64,000 nt of DNA from Gnetum montanum (taxonomy: Eukaryota; Streptophyta; Gnetopsida; Gnetales; Gnetaceae): NCBI GenBank assembly GCA_015680685.1, contig MNCI01014495.1, positions 755,794 to 819,793 on the forward strand. The letters run 5' to 3'. The position numbers were made by a program, and so were the translations under genes. Shown one piece after another: positions 22,201 through 33,527 of the stretch; the first letter of the stretch is position 1; each line of letters begins with the position of its first letter. Under the pieces are notes generated by a model that worked only from the letters and a program-made list of their open reading frames with translations, made no database searches and had not been told where the DNA came from.

Positions 22201-23027
22201 CCAAAGCCTTAACTTATCCAGGCACATACATTGGTGCTAAAACTCAAAATTTAAATATTTCTACCACAAGACAAAAATCAACCACGCGCCCCAGCAGTCA
22301 GAAGTCAGTTAATTAGGAAGAAACTGCAAAGCAAAGCAACGTAGGAGCAGCAATAATTTGCATTAATTCGGCAAGTCACGGTCCGAGATCATTGTTTGTG
22401 GGCTCCCAGATTATTAATTTTTGCAGATCCATCGTGCACATGAGATGAGATTTCTGAGATAACCCAGAAAGGGCTTTCGCGCAAAGCCTTGGCAGCCTGC
22501 ACAGCGCAGCTCAGGGTCTGGAAATCCTTCATAGGGGTTGCTGCCGCTGCCGTGAATCCTGCAACAGCAGGACTAACAGAGAAATCGCAGAAATTGTAGA
22601 AACTGGGAGATCTCAGTGCTCTCATGGAAAGCCTGGAAGTCCAGAGCGTCACTGCCAAGAAACAGTGCCTCTGATCCAAGACAAGCAATAGCGTCTGTGA
22701 TATTCTTGAGAAGAAGAGACCTTCCGAAAAACGTCACTCAAAAAAACCCTTAAAACCCTCGCTGATGGGCCTGCGCTGAAGATCGTTTTACTGTCGCTGC
22801 CGTGAGCGCCGCTGTAGGAGACGTGTTGGCCTCTATTGTGTTCGTCGGCTGGTGCAGCCTGCGCACCGTCTGGAGCGCTGGCCGTTGCTCCACGAGCGAC
22901 AACACGAGCGCCTGCAGGGTTGGACCATTGGAAGAAATAGTAGTTTCTTCACCAGGTAAAATGCTTCATGGAGATCAATGGACACCTCTATAAGGTGTGC
23001 ATCGATGGCTTAGTTCACTAGTGTGTC
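22201..23027. other. GC-richer non-repetitive segment, unidentified
   Basis: Composition is richer in G+C than the surrounding elements and has no retrotransposon motif. On the minus strand two overlapping frames have protein-like composition: 22389-22688, and a second frame at about 22720-22570 with RSLLLKNITDAIACLGSEAL. A plus-strand frame lies at 22802-22993. I do not recognise a family. The segment may be part of a cellular gene carried between the two LTRs or joined by misassembly. Confidence 0.35.
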
Positions 23028-24102
23028 TGATGAGTGGCGAGGTACCCCTACACTCAACCATACAAATACGAGCGTGTACGCGTGATCCGGTCGAACTCCG
23101 TAGACTAAATGCCTTAACGCCACAAGGAACACTTGGGGTTAATCGTTCGTTGTCTTCCCAGGCTTGCTTGTATGTGTCACAGTGTATGGTTAAGCAAGTC
23201 TGAGGTATATGATTTTTTTGGTATTTTTCAGTTTATCTCCTAAGCTATGAGGGAAAGGGTTGAGAAACTAACTAACTCTAACTAATGTCCTAAGTCTAAA
23301 TTAACTAGCGTCAGCATCCGTTCCCACTTACCGGACACACCCTGAACTATGCAACTGTGGCTACCAAACGCTAATCGTTACTGGGATCACCACACGTAAC
23401 GCAAGTGCTCGAAGTGGTCGTACTGAGGCACCTATTTAGCCTAAGTGTGATAAGCAGCCGATTCCTTGGCTAGCCGTACACACCCGTGGATGCTCGTAGC
23501 CAAGTCGTACTTATCACACGTTCTAGCCTAGCGATGAGTAGCCGATTCCTTAACTAGCCGTACACATTGGACTACTACTGGGATTACCAAGCGCAGATCC
23601 TAGAATACGCTATTGGGTTACCAAGCAGTCACAATGCTTGTAATCAACTTGTACTCACGCGTTGCGACGAGCAGCCGATTCCTTGATTAGCCGTACACAT
23701 CCGTAGATGCTCGTAATCAAGTCGTACTCGTGCGCACTAGGAAAGCAATAAATAACAATAAAATAAAACCATGTACTACAAGGTTTATCCAATCAAGTTC
23801 ATCTTTATTGTCGTACACAACTTGTGTTCAGGTTACAAAGTTGCTCGAATAAAGAGCCGTTCACTCTAGGACTCCTACTGCGGGCACATGGGAAATTAAT
23901 CTAACTCTGGAGTGTTCAAACTGCCAGAGCTTCGCTACTTCTAGCTAGGATTGGGAAATAAGGGGAGTGCCACCTCTTATTTATAGATATGGCAGTGGAT
24001 TGTGATATCGCGTATGCGATATCGCAGGGGACAACACGATATCGCGTATGCGATATCGTGGGGGATGCAATATCGTGGCTCAGTGCATATTGCGTCTCAT
24101 CA
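23028..24102 (-). repeat. LTR (minus orientation), complete
   Basis: 1075 bp, left end TGATGAGTGGCGAGG, right end GCGTCTCATCA. Four GATATC motifs (24004-24009, 24018-24023, 24038-24043, 24052-24057) upstream of the minus-strand TATAAATA near 23980. Same family as 20792 but opposite in orientation. The window-left flank GTGTC is the reverse complement of the GACAC before 20792. Confidence 0.85.
23451..23745 (-). repeat. Three-fold repeat inside the LTR
   Basis: The phrase AGCCGATTCCTTGGCTAGCC and its variants occur at about 23456, 23532 and 23671, two of them followed by CGTACACA(C/T)CCGT and GATGCTCGTA. This expansion explains why this LTR is longer than the other LTRs of the group. Confidence 0.7.
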
Positions 24103-24500
24103 CTTCCCATGATGATTGGGAAGTCCTCTTTGCAGTTTTCCACCTTGATCACTAGGAAATTAGCAAGATAAGACCACTCATAGATCATGATCACAATGTC
24201 TTCTACTAGTCCCAATAAAACAATGATGGACTGGTCTACCAATTCTAATCAATATTTCTCTTCTTTGGAGGTGGTAGGTTCTAGGTAGTGTACATCTGAT
24301 GAGAAATTAGGTTGACACCAAAACCTAAATCAAGAAGAGCTTTGCACAGTTCATTCCTAGAAATCTGCAAATAAATCAAAGGACTTCTAGGATCTACTAA
24401 CTTCCTAGGAAGGTTTCTAGCATAGATCCAATTAGATACAACGCGAATAAGAATTATAGTATGGATCCTAGGTGGTATTTGGTTTGAAGGAGACTTGAAG
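24103..24500 (-). pseudogene. Retropepsin of element 2, interrupted
   Basis: The minus strand shows CKALLDLGFGVNLISHQMY (about 24345-24290), the active-site block with Leu in place of the Ser of DSG (TTA for TCA). A decayed middle follows, then EDFPIIMG at about 24125-24103, where the coding sequence is cut by the LTR ending at 24102. In element 1 the same block continues as RPWLS. So the LTR sits in, or was joined to, the protease gene. Confidence 0.7.
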
Positions 24501-26952
24501 GTATTTGATATAGAAGAAGATGGAGAAATAGGGTTGTCAACTGCAAGTGTATTTGAGGGCTTAGGTGGACTATGAGTTTGGAAGAAAGGTCTTTTCTTTG
24601 ATCAAGTATTTGAACCACTTGTTTGATGAACCAATTATAGATTAATGGCCTTAGTAGTGTTGTGTTGTTGTGGTTGAGCTGGTAGTTCACCTTGCATAGG
24701 TGGAGCAGGTGGTAGCTATGTGAAGGGAGGAGGAACATGTGCAAGAATAGGAAGAGGATAAGGGTAAGAGATGGTATCCCTTCTTGCATGTGGAGAATGC
24801 ATTCAATAATTATTAAGAGGGTAGTAGTGAGGTTGGAAAGTGGAAACGTGATTGGAAGAGTCACGTGGAAATAAGGATTGCTAAACATAATACCCATATG
24901 GATCAGGTTATCTGTAAGGGTATTGTTGCCTTGGTGGTGCCAATGCCCATGATTCTGGTTACTGCCACTATTGATATTACTCATATGGTTGTGGTGGAGT
25001 TTCACTTGGATAATACTATTGTTGCTCATGGAAGTGCCTAGGATTACCTTGAGGATATGACAGTCTTCTATGTGTTTTCCTTTGTGTTGGTTGTGGATTC
25101 AAAGCATACACCCTAGACTTCTATAAGTGTGACACTATGGGACAACATCCCTTAGGATGTTCATATTGGTAGATGTCACATCCATCATCATCATTTGATT
25201 TTCTTTTTTCAACTTCTTCTATTGTAGCAATCTTGCCTTTATCTTTTTTATAAGCACGTTCAACTTCCTTGTGCCTCCTGCACTCATGATGACTACCTTG
25301 TTCTTTGGACTCTTCAGTAATTTTCAAGATAGCCTAAAATTTGCTATTCATTGAGTCCCATAACTGATCATCCTTGGCTATAATTTTAGATTGAAATTTT
25401 TGAAGTGGCAAGGTTTTCTTATTCACCATCTCATCAAGTATTGATTCATATTTACTATCAGAAAATTGAACCTCCCTCTTGCGAATGGAAGGATCATGAT
25501 TATACTCTACTATACTTTCTTATTTTCTCAATTCACCTTTCTCTTTAGCTACTTGCTCGATCAATATTTAGATCTGATGGATGCTTAATTTTGACAGTTT
25601 CCCTTGGGCATAGATACCAAGGGTTCTCCTTGTTTAAGATCGAAGCCCATTTACAATATGGCAAAGTTGATCTAGTTGAGAATAACCATGGCCAAGACAT
25701 CTATGCATTAAGGAATAGTATCAGCTAATGACAACATCCAAGGGTTTGTGTGTTTCTTGTTTCCATCCTTGGATTTGCCTTCTCAACTTGGACACTCTGG
25801 AGTATGTTTGATATTATTCATTCAACAATTCCTTAATGACCGATACTAGTTCTTTGCTTATTTAATGAGTGTCCTTGGGAACAACTTAAGCTTTTTCCAT
25901 TCATTTTCTATATTTTGTAAGGCACATGCATCTTGAAAAGCTTGGAAATGGTTCTACGGATCTGACTTATATCGCCCTTCAAATTAAGGAATATTATTGA
26001 TGTCTAGTCTTTTGATCCAACTATCCTTTACATGCCTTGTTGGAATTCATACTGCCTCTGCAATGTTGAGCATACTTTGGGTAGCAAGCAAAGGCTCATC
26101 AAGGCCTTGATTTTGGTGCCTCTGATGCCCTCTACTATCCCTTTGTTCATGGTGATGTGCCTCTCTTCAAGGTCTGCACCCTTGGTCTTGCCTTGCCTGA
26201 TAGTCCCTTTGATTATTTCGGTCCCATTGATCACCTCCATCATGGTCAAATCCTTTGTTGTTGTGACAAGAGCTAAAAGAAGAAGACGATGATGATGAAG
26301 GTGAAGAGGAAGGAGGACTAGCACCATCACGATACTTGTTACCACCTCTTCAGTGAGCGTGACCATGATCACAATCTTGTTTCTTGTCCACATCCTTGCC
26401 TTAACTTGTCTCTTTGGATCCTTCTTTGTCATTGGATCCATTCTTGCTAGAATTGGGATTATGAATTGTAAACTATAAGTTCTAGTTTTGACCTCCTTCA
26501 CCAAAGTCAGAGAGGAATTTCACTAAATGGAAAACCATCAGAGAAGGACTCCCCATCATCTTTTTGGTATAGCAAGAATGAGGAATCATTAAATCCTTTT
26601 CCCTTCACAGATTCATAATGTTTTTCTAACTAGCGATCCCATAGATGTTGTGTCTCAGTGGGACAATAATCCTTGGCATTAGTGTCTTGCATAACATACT
26701 CAATATGAAGTTCTTGGAGTCCCCATCATATAAGCATTTGTTGGAGCATTGCAGGAATGAAAGGATTGGGTGGCAACACAATGTTGCCATCCATGTCATG
26801 CCACCATAGCTACTCATCCTGGTGTAGGATGAAGGTGAAATTAGGTACATACTCATTAGGATGAGCATATACCATTAAGTATTGTTGAGGCATTGGAAGA
26901 TGTACTTTGTCAAACTTGGGTGGAGAATCGCTCTTGTGAGAAGAAGACATTT
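24501..26952 (-). pseudogene. gag of element 2
   Basis: Minus-strand gag with ATG at 26952-26950 (MSSSHKSDSPPK). Blocks: N-terminal FTFILHQDE (about 26840-26810); a linker; PF03732-type gag domain, decayed, with LRRQIQGWKQET (about 25790-25760) and HRCLGHGYSQLDQL (about 25710-25670); RRTLGIYAQGKLSKL (about 25630-25590); Cys/His block CDIYQYEHPKGCC (about 25185-25150); and a Pro-rich tail ending in a KKRPFFQTHSPPKP stretch near 24580. Frameshifts and stops throughout; longest open pieces 24454-25029 and 25121-25327. Confidence 0.8.
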
Positions 26953-27111
26953 TATGTTAGGAGATAAAAAATTGTAGTGTGTTTCTTAAAATTGTTGTAG
27001 TAATCTTAACATGTGATATGACTCTAAGGTTCAGTTTAACGATTTGAATAATTTTTGCTAAGTCCTAGATAGTGCACAAAACAACCAAAAGGTTCCCAGC
27101 AATAGCACCAA
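26953..27111 (-). promoter_or_regulatory. Leader and decayed tRNA-Asp PBS of element 2
   Basis: Minus strand TTGGTGCTATTGCTGGGAA directly after the 5' LTR (about 27111-27093). Its differences from the tRNA-Asp complement are transitions. Confidence 0.65.
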
Positions 27112-27953
27112 TGATAAGCAGCGAGGTACCCCTACACCTAACCATACAAATCACTAAGGCATTTATGCTAGTTAAATTTCATGGACCTATAGTTCTCCAG
27201 TGCATTAGCTCTTTTAGGAAGTGAAATGAGCATTAAGAACATTCGTTATCTTCCCAACTATACTTATGAAGCTCGAGGATATAGTTTTTGCAAGTTTAAT
27301 CACCTACAACAATAATGAAAGGTAGAGTAATTTAGGATCTAATTTATTTATTGCCTATCTAGCCTAACATAAGTAGCCTTCCCACTTTCTTGGACACATC
27401 CTAAACATGTATAGTGCTACTGGGCTACCAAACGTTAAGCGTTTCTAGGTTACCAAGTGCTACACGTATGTTCAAAGTATTTGTGCTTGTGTTCATTAAC
27501 AACTAGAAATTAATTACTTAATTTAAATGCAATAAATTAAAGTGCATAAAATAAAGTGCATTAATGGAAACATTAATTTATTCTTAGTGTTATAAGGATT
27601 ATCAAAAGGGTTCATTTTTATTCCTGTCACACGATTGTGCACAGGTACATCAATGCTCAAACAAAGATCCATACACACTTAGACTCATGCTACAAGCACT
27701 CAGAAATATTTTAACTTTGGAGAAAAAAAACTGCAAGAGCTTCGCTACTTTATGCAAAAACTATGAAAAACTCAACTAAAAAATTATCAAAAACTAACTT
27801 TAATTGTGAGCCCAAGCACTATATTTATAGGTTGGAATATACCTCGTGATATCAGATATTTGATATCGTGTCCTAGGCTTCAACATCAGGTATGCGATGT
27901 CGAGGCTCCAATCGGGTACTTGATATTAGAGCCAGTCAAATCATGACTCATCA
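27112..27953 (-). repeat. 5' LTR of element 2
   Basis: 842 bp, left end TGATAAGCAGCGAGG, right end CATGACTCATCA. GATATC at 27848-27853 and 27862-27867 beside the minus-strand TATA box (plus: ATATTTATAGG near 27820). Confidence 0.85.
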
Positions 27954-28430
27954 CTAACACAAGATGAGTTACCACTGCAACCACAATAAAAAAAATGTTA
28001 CTTACATTGTCCACACCTAGGTGGATAATAGTGCTAGTAACTTTGAGCACAAACCTAGGATGCACCCCTTCTTTAAAGTGATTTCCATGTTTGCTAATGG
28101 AGTTAGTAAACTTGTTAATTCACTTGACCAAATGCAGAAATAGTAAGTTGCAACTCCTATCATCACCCAATTGCCTCCTAGTACCTTAACTGAACCAAAA
28201 ATAGTTATTGTTCAAAAGTCCAATGTGAAAACTATTATGCATATCCATGCAGTCACTAACTAAATCAAAGTGGAGATTCTTCCAAAGAACATAATGATCA
28301 TGGGAAGTCCCTTAATTTATTTGCAAATTGCAAGCAATCTACCATGCAAAGCTCTACTAGATTCAGGTTATCTATTGAAGGTTGAACTAGATAAGTGTTA
28401 GTAGTTGTCTTAATTATAGCGTCCATAGTC
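27954..28430 (+). pseudogene. gag tail and protease start of element H, third piece
   Basis: Resumes the host element after element 2. Plus-strand frames show a Pro/Thr-rich gag tail, then SPLIYLQIASNLPCKALLDS with DSG encoded at 28360-28368, the retropepsin active-site block in the same context as in element 1. It decays into stops beyond about 28430. Confidence 0.6.
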
Positions 28431-30043
28431 TTTCCTCTTGTTAATGGATGTGATTCTACTACTAAAATACAAGAAACTTAGAGAAGTTATAGACCTATTG
28501 ATCAAGCTTCATATGACATATTGTTTCATGAAAAATGTCAAATATACATTATATTCAATATTATGCATACAAAAAACATAGAGAAAATGTAGAAGTAAAA
28601 ATAGAAAAAATAATTAATATGAGAATTATGAAAAAATAAGTATAATTGAGTCATACTCTAAGGTTTCTTAGGATTATTTTTCTTTAGCATCTATCACTTA
28701 AAGATAATTCAACACTACCACCAGAGTTAAGCCTAAACCAAATAAAAAGTAGTTAATCCCTTCTAGTCTTGTTTTATTTGCCTCTTGTTAGTTGTCATTG
28801 TTGATTTTATAACTTCATGTTGGTATGACCTCTAAATTTACTAGCATAAATCCCTAAGGTAAAACTCTATATTAGGATTTGAGATAGCAATAGTGAATTG
28901 GAAAAGTGAGGCCTCTCTTCAAAAGTCAAAGATGTTTTGAAGTTAACTATATGTTTTTTTATTATTATAACTAAAAATATACCTATTTAATCCTATATTG
29001 GGATTTGTGGTAGTAGTGGGTTGAGAGTGGTCTCTATTTAATAATTATGGTGTGAAAACAAGGACTTGTAATCTATATAATCATCTCTATGGTTTGAAGA
29101 TATGATAAAGCTATTTTCCCATGTTTTTTTTCCATGTTTATCTCTTTCATTCCATTATGTATTCTCTGTTAACTATGACTACCATGTTGCCGATATTTTA
29201 TAATTTTGTATTTCACAAATTGTGATATGTATAACAATTGATATCAAAATTAGTTTGTAATAAGCTGTACATTTTAGTTTATTGGTTAAGCATGTAAAGT
29301 GTATTATAATCAAATTTGCATAATTGTTTTTTGTTTCAATGTTGTTTAATTTTTGATTCAATGAAAGTTACCAATTCAAGATTAAAATAATTTCTTTTAT
29401 TTTTTTCATCGATGAATAGAATAAATATTAAGAAGACCAAGTTCAATGTTGGCATAGGATTAGGATTGAACATGTGAAAATGGATTATTATGTTTCATAG
29501 CATAATGGTGCTTCCTTTGGCATGGTGGTATTATAGTGACATATTTTAATATCTTGAGTGAGAGTTATCCATTTCTATTTTGTTGAATTTTTCCACTAGT
29601 ATGTATTAAAATTATGTGTTTTTGGGATAACACTTAAATCCTATATTCTTTTGACTTGAGAAAGTCTAGTTTGTAAAGATATATTAAGCAAAGAGGCTCA
29701 TTGGATCTTTGTGTGCACTTGTGATTCTTTTGTATTCTCCCATCTTATTAACCATGCATGGGAGAGGGTTTTGATTAATGATGTTTTTAGGAGTTTTAAT
29801 TGATGATGTTATTCTAGCCTAGTCTTTCACAGTATTTCTCTTCAAAGGATAGATTGTTTAAGGAAAATCTTAGAGTTAATTAGGTTTCAAATGTCTCATG
29901 TTTATTATGACATGTCTAAAAGTTGTTCTGTAAAAACAAGTAAATATGTGTTGAAGTTAACTGTATATTAATTTCATTATTTTAAAGCAGGATGTGCTTA
30001 TTTAAACCCATATTCAAATTTGTGTTAGCAGTAGGTTGAGCAT
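28431..30043. other. AT-rich stretch without genes
   Basis: No supported coding sequence. A degenerate phrase resembling CTATATTGGGATTTGTGGTA followed by GTGGGTTGAG occurs three times (about 28868, 29000, 30010), the last ending just before the target site of element B. The rest has no recognisable structure. Confidence 0.55.
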
Positions 30044-30898
30044 TGATGAATCATGATTTTATCAGCTCCAATATTAGATATGTGATATTGGATCCCAAGA
30101 AATGATGTTGGATATCTGATATCATCTCTTATGTGTTAGCCTATAAATACAACACTTGGGTGCATGATTGAGACATGGTTGATGGATTTTAGATAGCTTT
30201 TTCATAGATTTTTGATTTCTAGTTCTATTGTTTCCCAATGCATGCCCACAGTGTGATGTTAAGTGATTGTACGACATCCTTAGTCAAGTGTGACATACTT
30301 GGACATGTTGCATGACTGAAAATAAAGATCGAGATTACTTTCATTATTATAGAATCCACTTAGATTTATTGTTTCTTTCAATTGTTTAATGGTTTACCAT
30401 TTTCCTTAGTTAATGTTTCTGTTCATTGCTCTTTACGATTCCTATCATTAAGTAGAATGTGTATGACTAATCGCGAGCACTTAAGTGTAATCACTTGGTA
30501 TCCCAGTAATGTATCATTTGGTAAGCCCAGTGATGTATGCTTGGTAATCCCATTGGTAGTTACACGAAGTCCAAGGCATGTGCAAGCAATTAGGAATAGA
30601 TACTCATTGCACGTAGGCTAGTTTAGATTCTACTTTTCACTATTAATTAGCTTAATTAATTTATCTTTTTATTGTAATTAGGAGCAACATAGGGCTAGAC
30701 AACATTAATCATATGCCTCACTTTGGACTAAACTATATGTGACAAAGCTACCACTAGTCCAAGTGGGAAGACAATGAACTACAATCAAAGTGTAATGGTT
30801 TAGATGCACAACTAGTCCCATCCACAAAATTTGACCAGATTGTGTGTGAACACTTGTGATTTGTATGGTTGGGCGTAGGGGTACCTTGCCACTCATCA
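30044..30898 (+). repeat. 5' LTR of element B
   Basis: 855 bp, TGATGAATCATGA to CCACTCATCA. Two GATATC motifs (30111-30116, 30118-30123), then TATAAATA at 30142-30149. Confidence 0.9.
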
Positions 30899-30917
30899 TT
30901 GACACTGTTTCTAGGGA
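30899..30917 (+). promoter_or_regulatory. Decayed tRNA-Asp PBS of element B
   Basis: TTGACACTGTTTCTAGGGA immediately after the 5' LTR. It aligns base for base with the tRNA-Asp PBS; nearly all differences are C-to-T or G-to-A. Confidence 0.7.
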
Positions 30918-31023
30918 TGATGCTAATTATCTAGATTATTTATATTATACACGATCATTGTAAACACATCAACGATATATCTTTCAAAAAATATTAAGTC
31001 ACACACATCATTAACCAACAACA

Positions 31024-33423
31024 ATGTCTCTTTCACAAGGAAGCAATAATGCATTATCTAGCGAAAGCATTCATTGAAGAACTAACAAGATATATGTTGA
31101 AGAAAGTTGGATTGACCAACCTCATGCATGGGTTTCATATGTTCATGATTACCCTGACAGTACTCAAGGACTACATTCATGTAAGGCAAACAACCCTAGA
31201 GGTGATGAAGTAAGTCCTAGACTAGGGGAGGCCTCAAGGCCTAGGATCTTCTCAAACCTTGGAAAAGATAAATCAAGGGACCTTGGGGAATACTATAGAA
31301 GCCATGGCAATCTTTGCAATTCCTTCTCTTCCTCTTCCACTTCAACATTTAGTTCTAACTAAGATGAATGTAGGTATAGAGATCAAGCTCATCATTGGCA
31401 TCAAAATAAAAATGAAAGTAAAAATCAAACCCAGTGGAGAAATCAAAGATGTCAAATGGAACATAGACAAAATCATCACAATCAAATGAATAGAAATAGA
31501 AATTTTCATCACAACATGTTCGATGATGATGAACCCTTGTTGGTCATTAAGAGCCTAATATAGATCATAGAGGTGGTTAAGATACCCCACAAGCATTGTA
31601 GGGCAAGTCGCCTACCCAGGTTTGATATAAACAATATCCCTAAATTTGTGAGAGGCTACGATTTGGATCCACAACATCATGTACAAGCCTTCCAAGATGT
31701 CTATGCCTTCTACAACATTGAAAGTGGGTGACAAAAGCTTAAGCTCTTTCCCAGGACACTAGTTGAGAGAGTAGAAGTGTGGTATAGATCATTGAAACCA
31801 AATTTAATCCAATGATGGTCCACAATGTTGGAACTCTTCAACGAGAAATAACAAATGTATGCAAGGGTGTTCAACCTAAGGAGATAGATCCAAGGATGGA
31901 GACAAGAACAACATGAACCTTTGGACATGGCCTTAGATAGATATTATTGTCTATTGATTAGATGCCTAGGCCATGGTTTCTTTGAGGAAAAGCAACTTTT
32001 CCACATCATAGATGGGCTTTGTAATGAAACAAGGAAGACCCTTGGGATGTATGCCCTAGGTCAATTATACAAGCTATGAACCCATCAGATCCAAGAGCTA
32101 ATAAATCATGTGGCAAAAGAAGAAGGAGAGATATGTAAATGGGATAATGTTGAGAAATATCATTGGAACCCAACCCTTCAAAAGAAGTAGGTCCATATCT
32201 ATGGTAAGGAGAAAGAGGTCGCTCCTAATAAGGTGATTCCACAATGAACCTTGCCAATACAAAAGCCTATCGATGAACTTGAAGTAAAGTTTGATAGGAT
32301 GTCAGCATGGATATATGAAAATGTTACAACCTTCATAGAAACTATAGAGGAGAAGGTAACGCAAAATGAACCAGGCAATCACAATAAATAGAGGAAGTAG
32401 AACTAGGAAGTAGCTAGGAACACTTATCGGTAAATAGGTAACATAGCTAAAGAAAGAAAGCCTATAGACTCAACCACAAACGAAGATGATAGATGTGACA
32501 TCTACATATATGACCACCTAAAGGGCCATTGCCCAGTCGTGTCACATCTACATGAGTATTGGGCTTTTCCATTAAATCCCAAATTCATACAAAATCACAT
32601 GCCTAGGAAATTTCCTTTTCCGCACGATAATTATAGATAGTCCCACAACCAATCATACTATCCTAAGGGGACTTATTACTAGCCTCAGCATTGTCATCAA
32701 CCACAGTGGCAAAACCCGTAGTCATGGGGGAGGCCACCACCAAACTAGCCCTATCCTTCCTATTAGTCAAAATTGTATGGATATTATGTTCAAAACCTTG
32801 TTTCTCTAACTAGTTCTATGTCCTCTACTTTAGCTCGCTACTATCACTCTCTTGAGTACCATCAACCCATGACATCCCTTGAAGGATCACCACTTTACAT
32901 CTCTTATCCTTCATCCTATCCTCGATATTCTCATACTCCACCTCATCACATACCACCATTAGCAACACATGAAGGTTCAACAACACAACATCAACAAATG
33001 AATGCCACTTGTACTATGAATGTGCATAGACATGCTGATACTAGTAGGTTCCCACTACAAACTTGAAAATGATCTTTCTTTAGGATAACTCCTAGGTAGA
33101 AGTGCAACACTCATGGACCTACCACATCATCCAACCCAGTAAAATGTCAATCTAGTGCAATGCCTTCCCTTTCACAACCAATGTCCTCTGTGCCTACACA
33201 AAGGCCACCATCCATTGTTACTCCAACATCCAACCGAAGTAATGAATCTAGTAGTGTGGAGAGACAAATGAATCCATACATACTATATCATGATCAAGTG
33301 TGCAATCATGGGCCAAGCATCCACAACATTAACACAACTCATACCTTGATCCACCATATGTTTAACAACCAAGTGTGTGAACAACAACTTGTCTACGTAG
33401 CCACCACTAAAATAAGAGACACC
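31024..33423 (+). pseudogene. gag of element B
   Basis: Plus-strand gag from the ATG at 31024 (MSLSQGSNNALS). It lacks the FTFILHQDE N-terminal block of other copies. A His/Asn/Gln-rich linker is followed by the gag domain (FDINNIPKF, QKLKLFPRTLVERVEVWYRS, about 31620-31800), IQGWRQEQHEPLD, IRCLGHGF, NETRKTLGMYALGQL (about 32020-32065), a decayed Cys/His block CDIYIYDHLKGHCPVVSHL (about 32495-32550), and long Pro/Ser/Thr/Gln-rich tails (32773-33066, 33160-33423). The last reads QLVYVATT, as at the end of the element 1 protein. Stops split it into at least a dozen pieces. Confidence 0.8.
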
Positions 33424-33510
33424 TAGTGGCCCAAAAATGAAAGGTTAACAATGTTTTGTACATGCATAGAGCTTGCATATTCACTTATTAATTCTTGCCA
33501 TAGCAAAATG

Positions 33511-33527
33511 CTTAGTTGTGGGGGAAG
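33511..33527 (+). promoter_or_regulatory. Internal PPT-like motif of element B
   Basis: CTTAGTTGTGGGGGAAG shortly after gag. Compare the true PPT TTAGTTATGGGGGTA at 38438-38451. Confidence 0.45.

Larger units (their letters stand above)
16794..27953 (-). mobile_element. Element 2: LTR retrotransposon with gag, protease and integrase
   Basis: Minus-strand element with LTRs 16794-17681 (3') and 27112-27953 (5'), a decayed tRNA-Asp PBS at 27094-27111 and a near-TSD CTAAT (16789-16793) / CTAAC (27954-27958). The order from the 5' end is gag, protease, [inserted block 20792-24102], integrase, non-coding region, 3' LTR. Reverse transcriptase and RNase H, expected between protease and integrase, are absent and replaced by the inserted block. 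It is the only TGATGA-group copy here with pol domains beyond protease, so it stems from the autonomous lineage. Confidence 0.8.

Noticed and set aside
21270-22316. Four long open frames spanning 21270-22316
   Set aside because: They are open only because of the 671-base N run; only the PPR-like segment at 22051-22200 has real sequence support.
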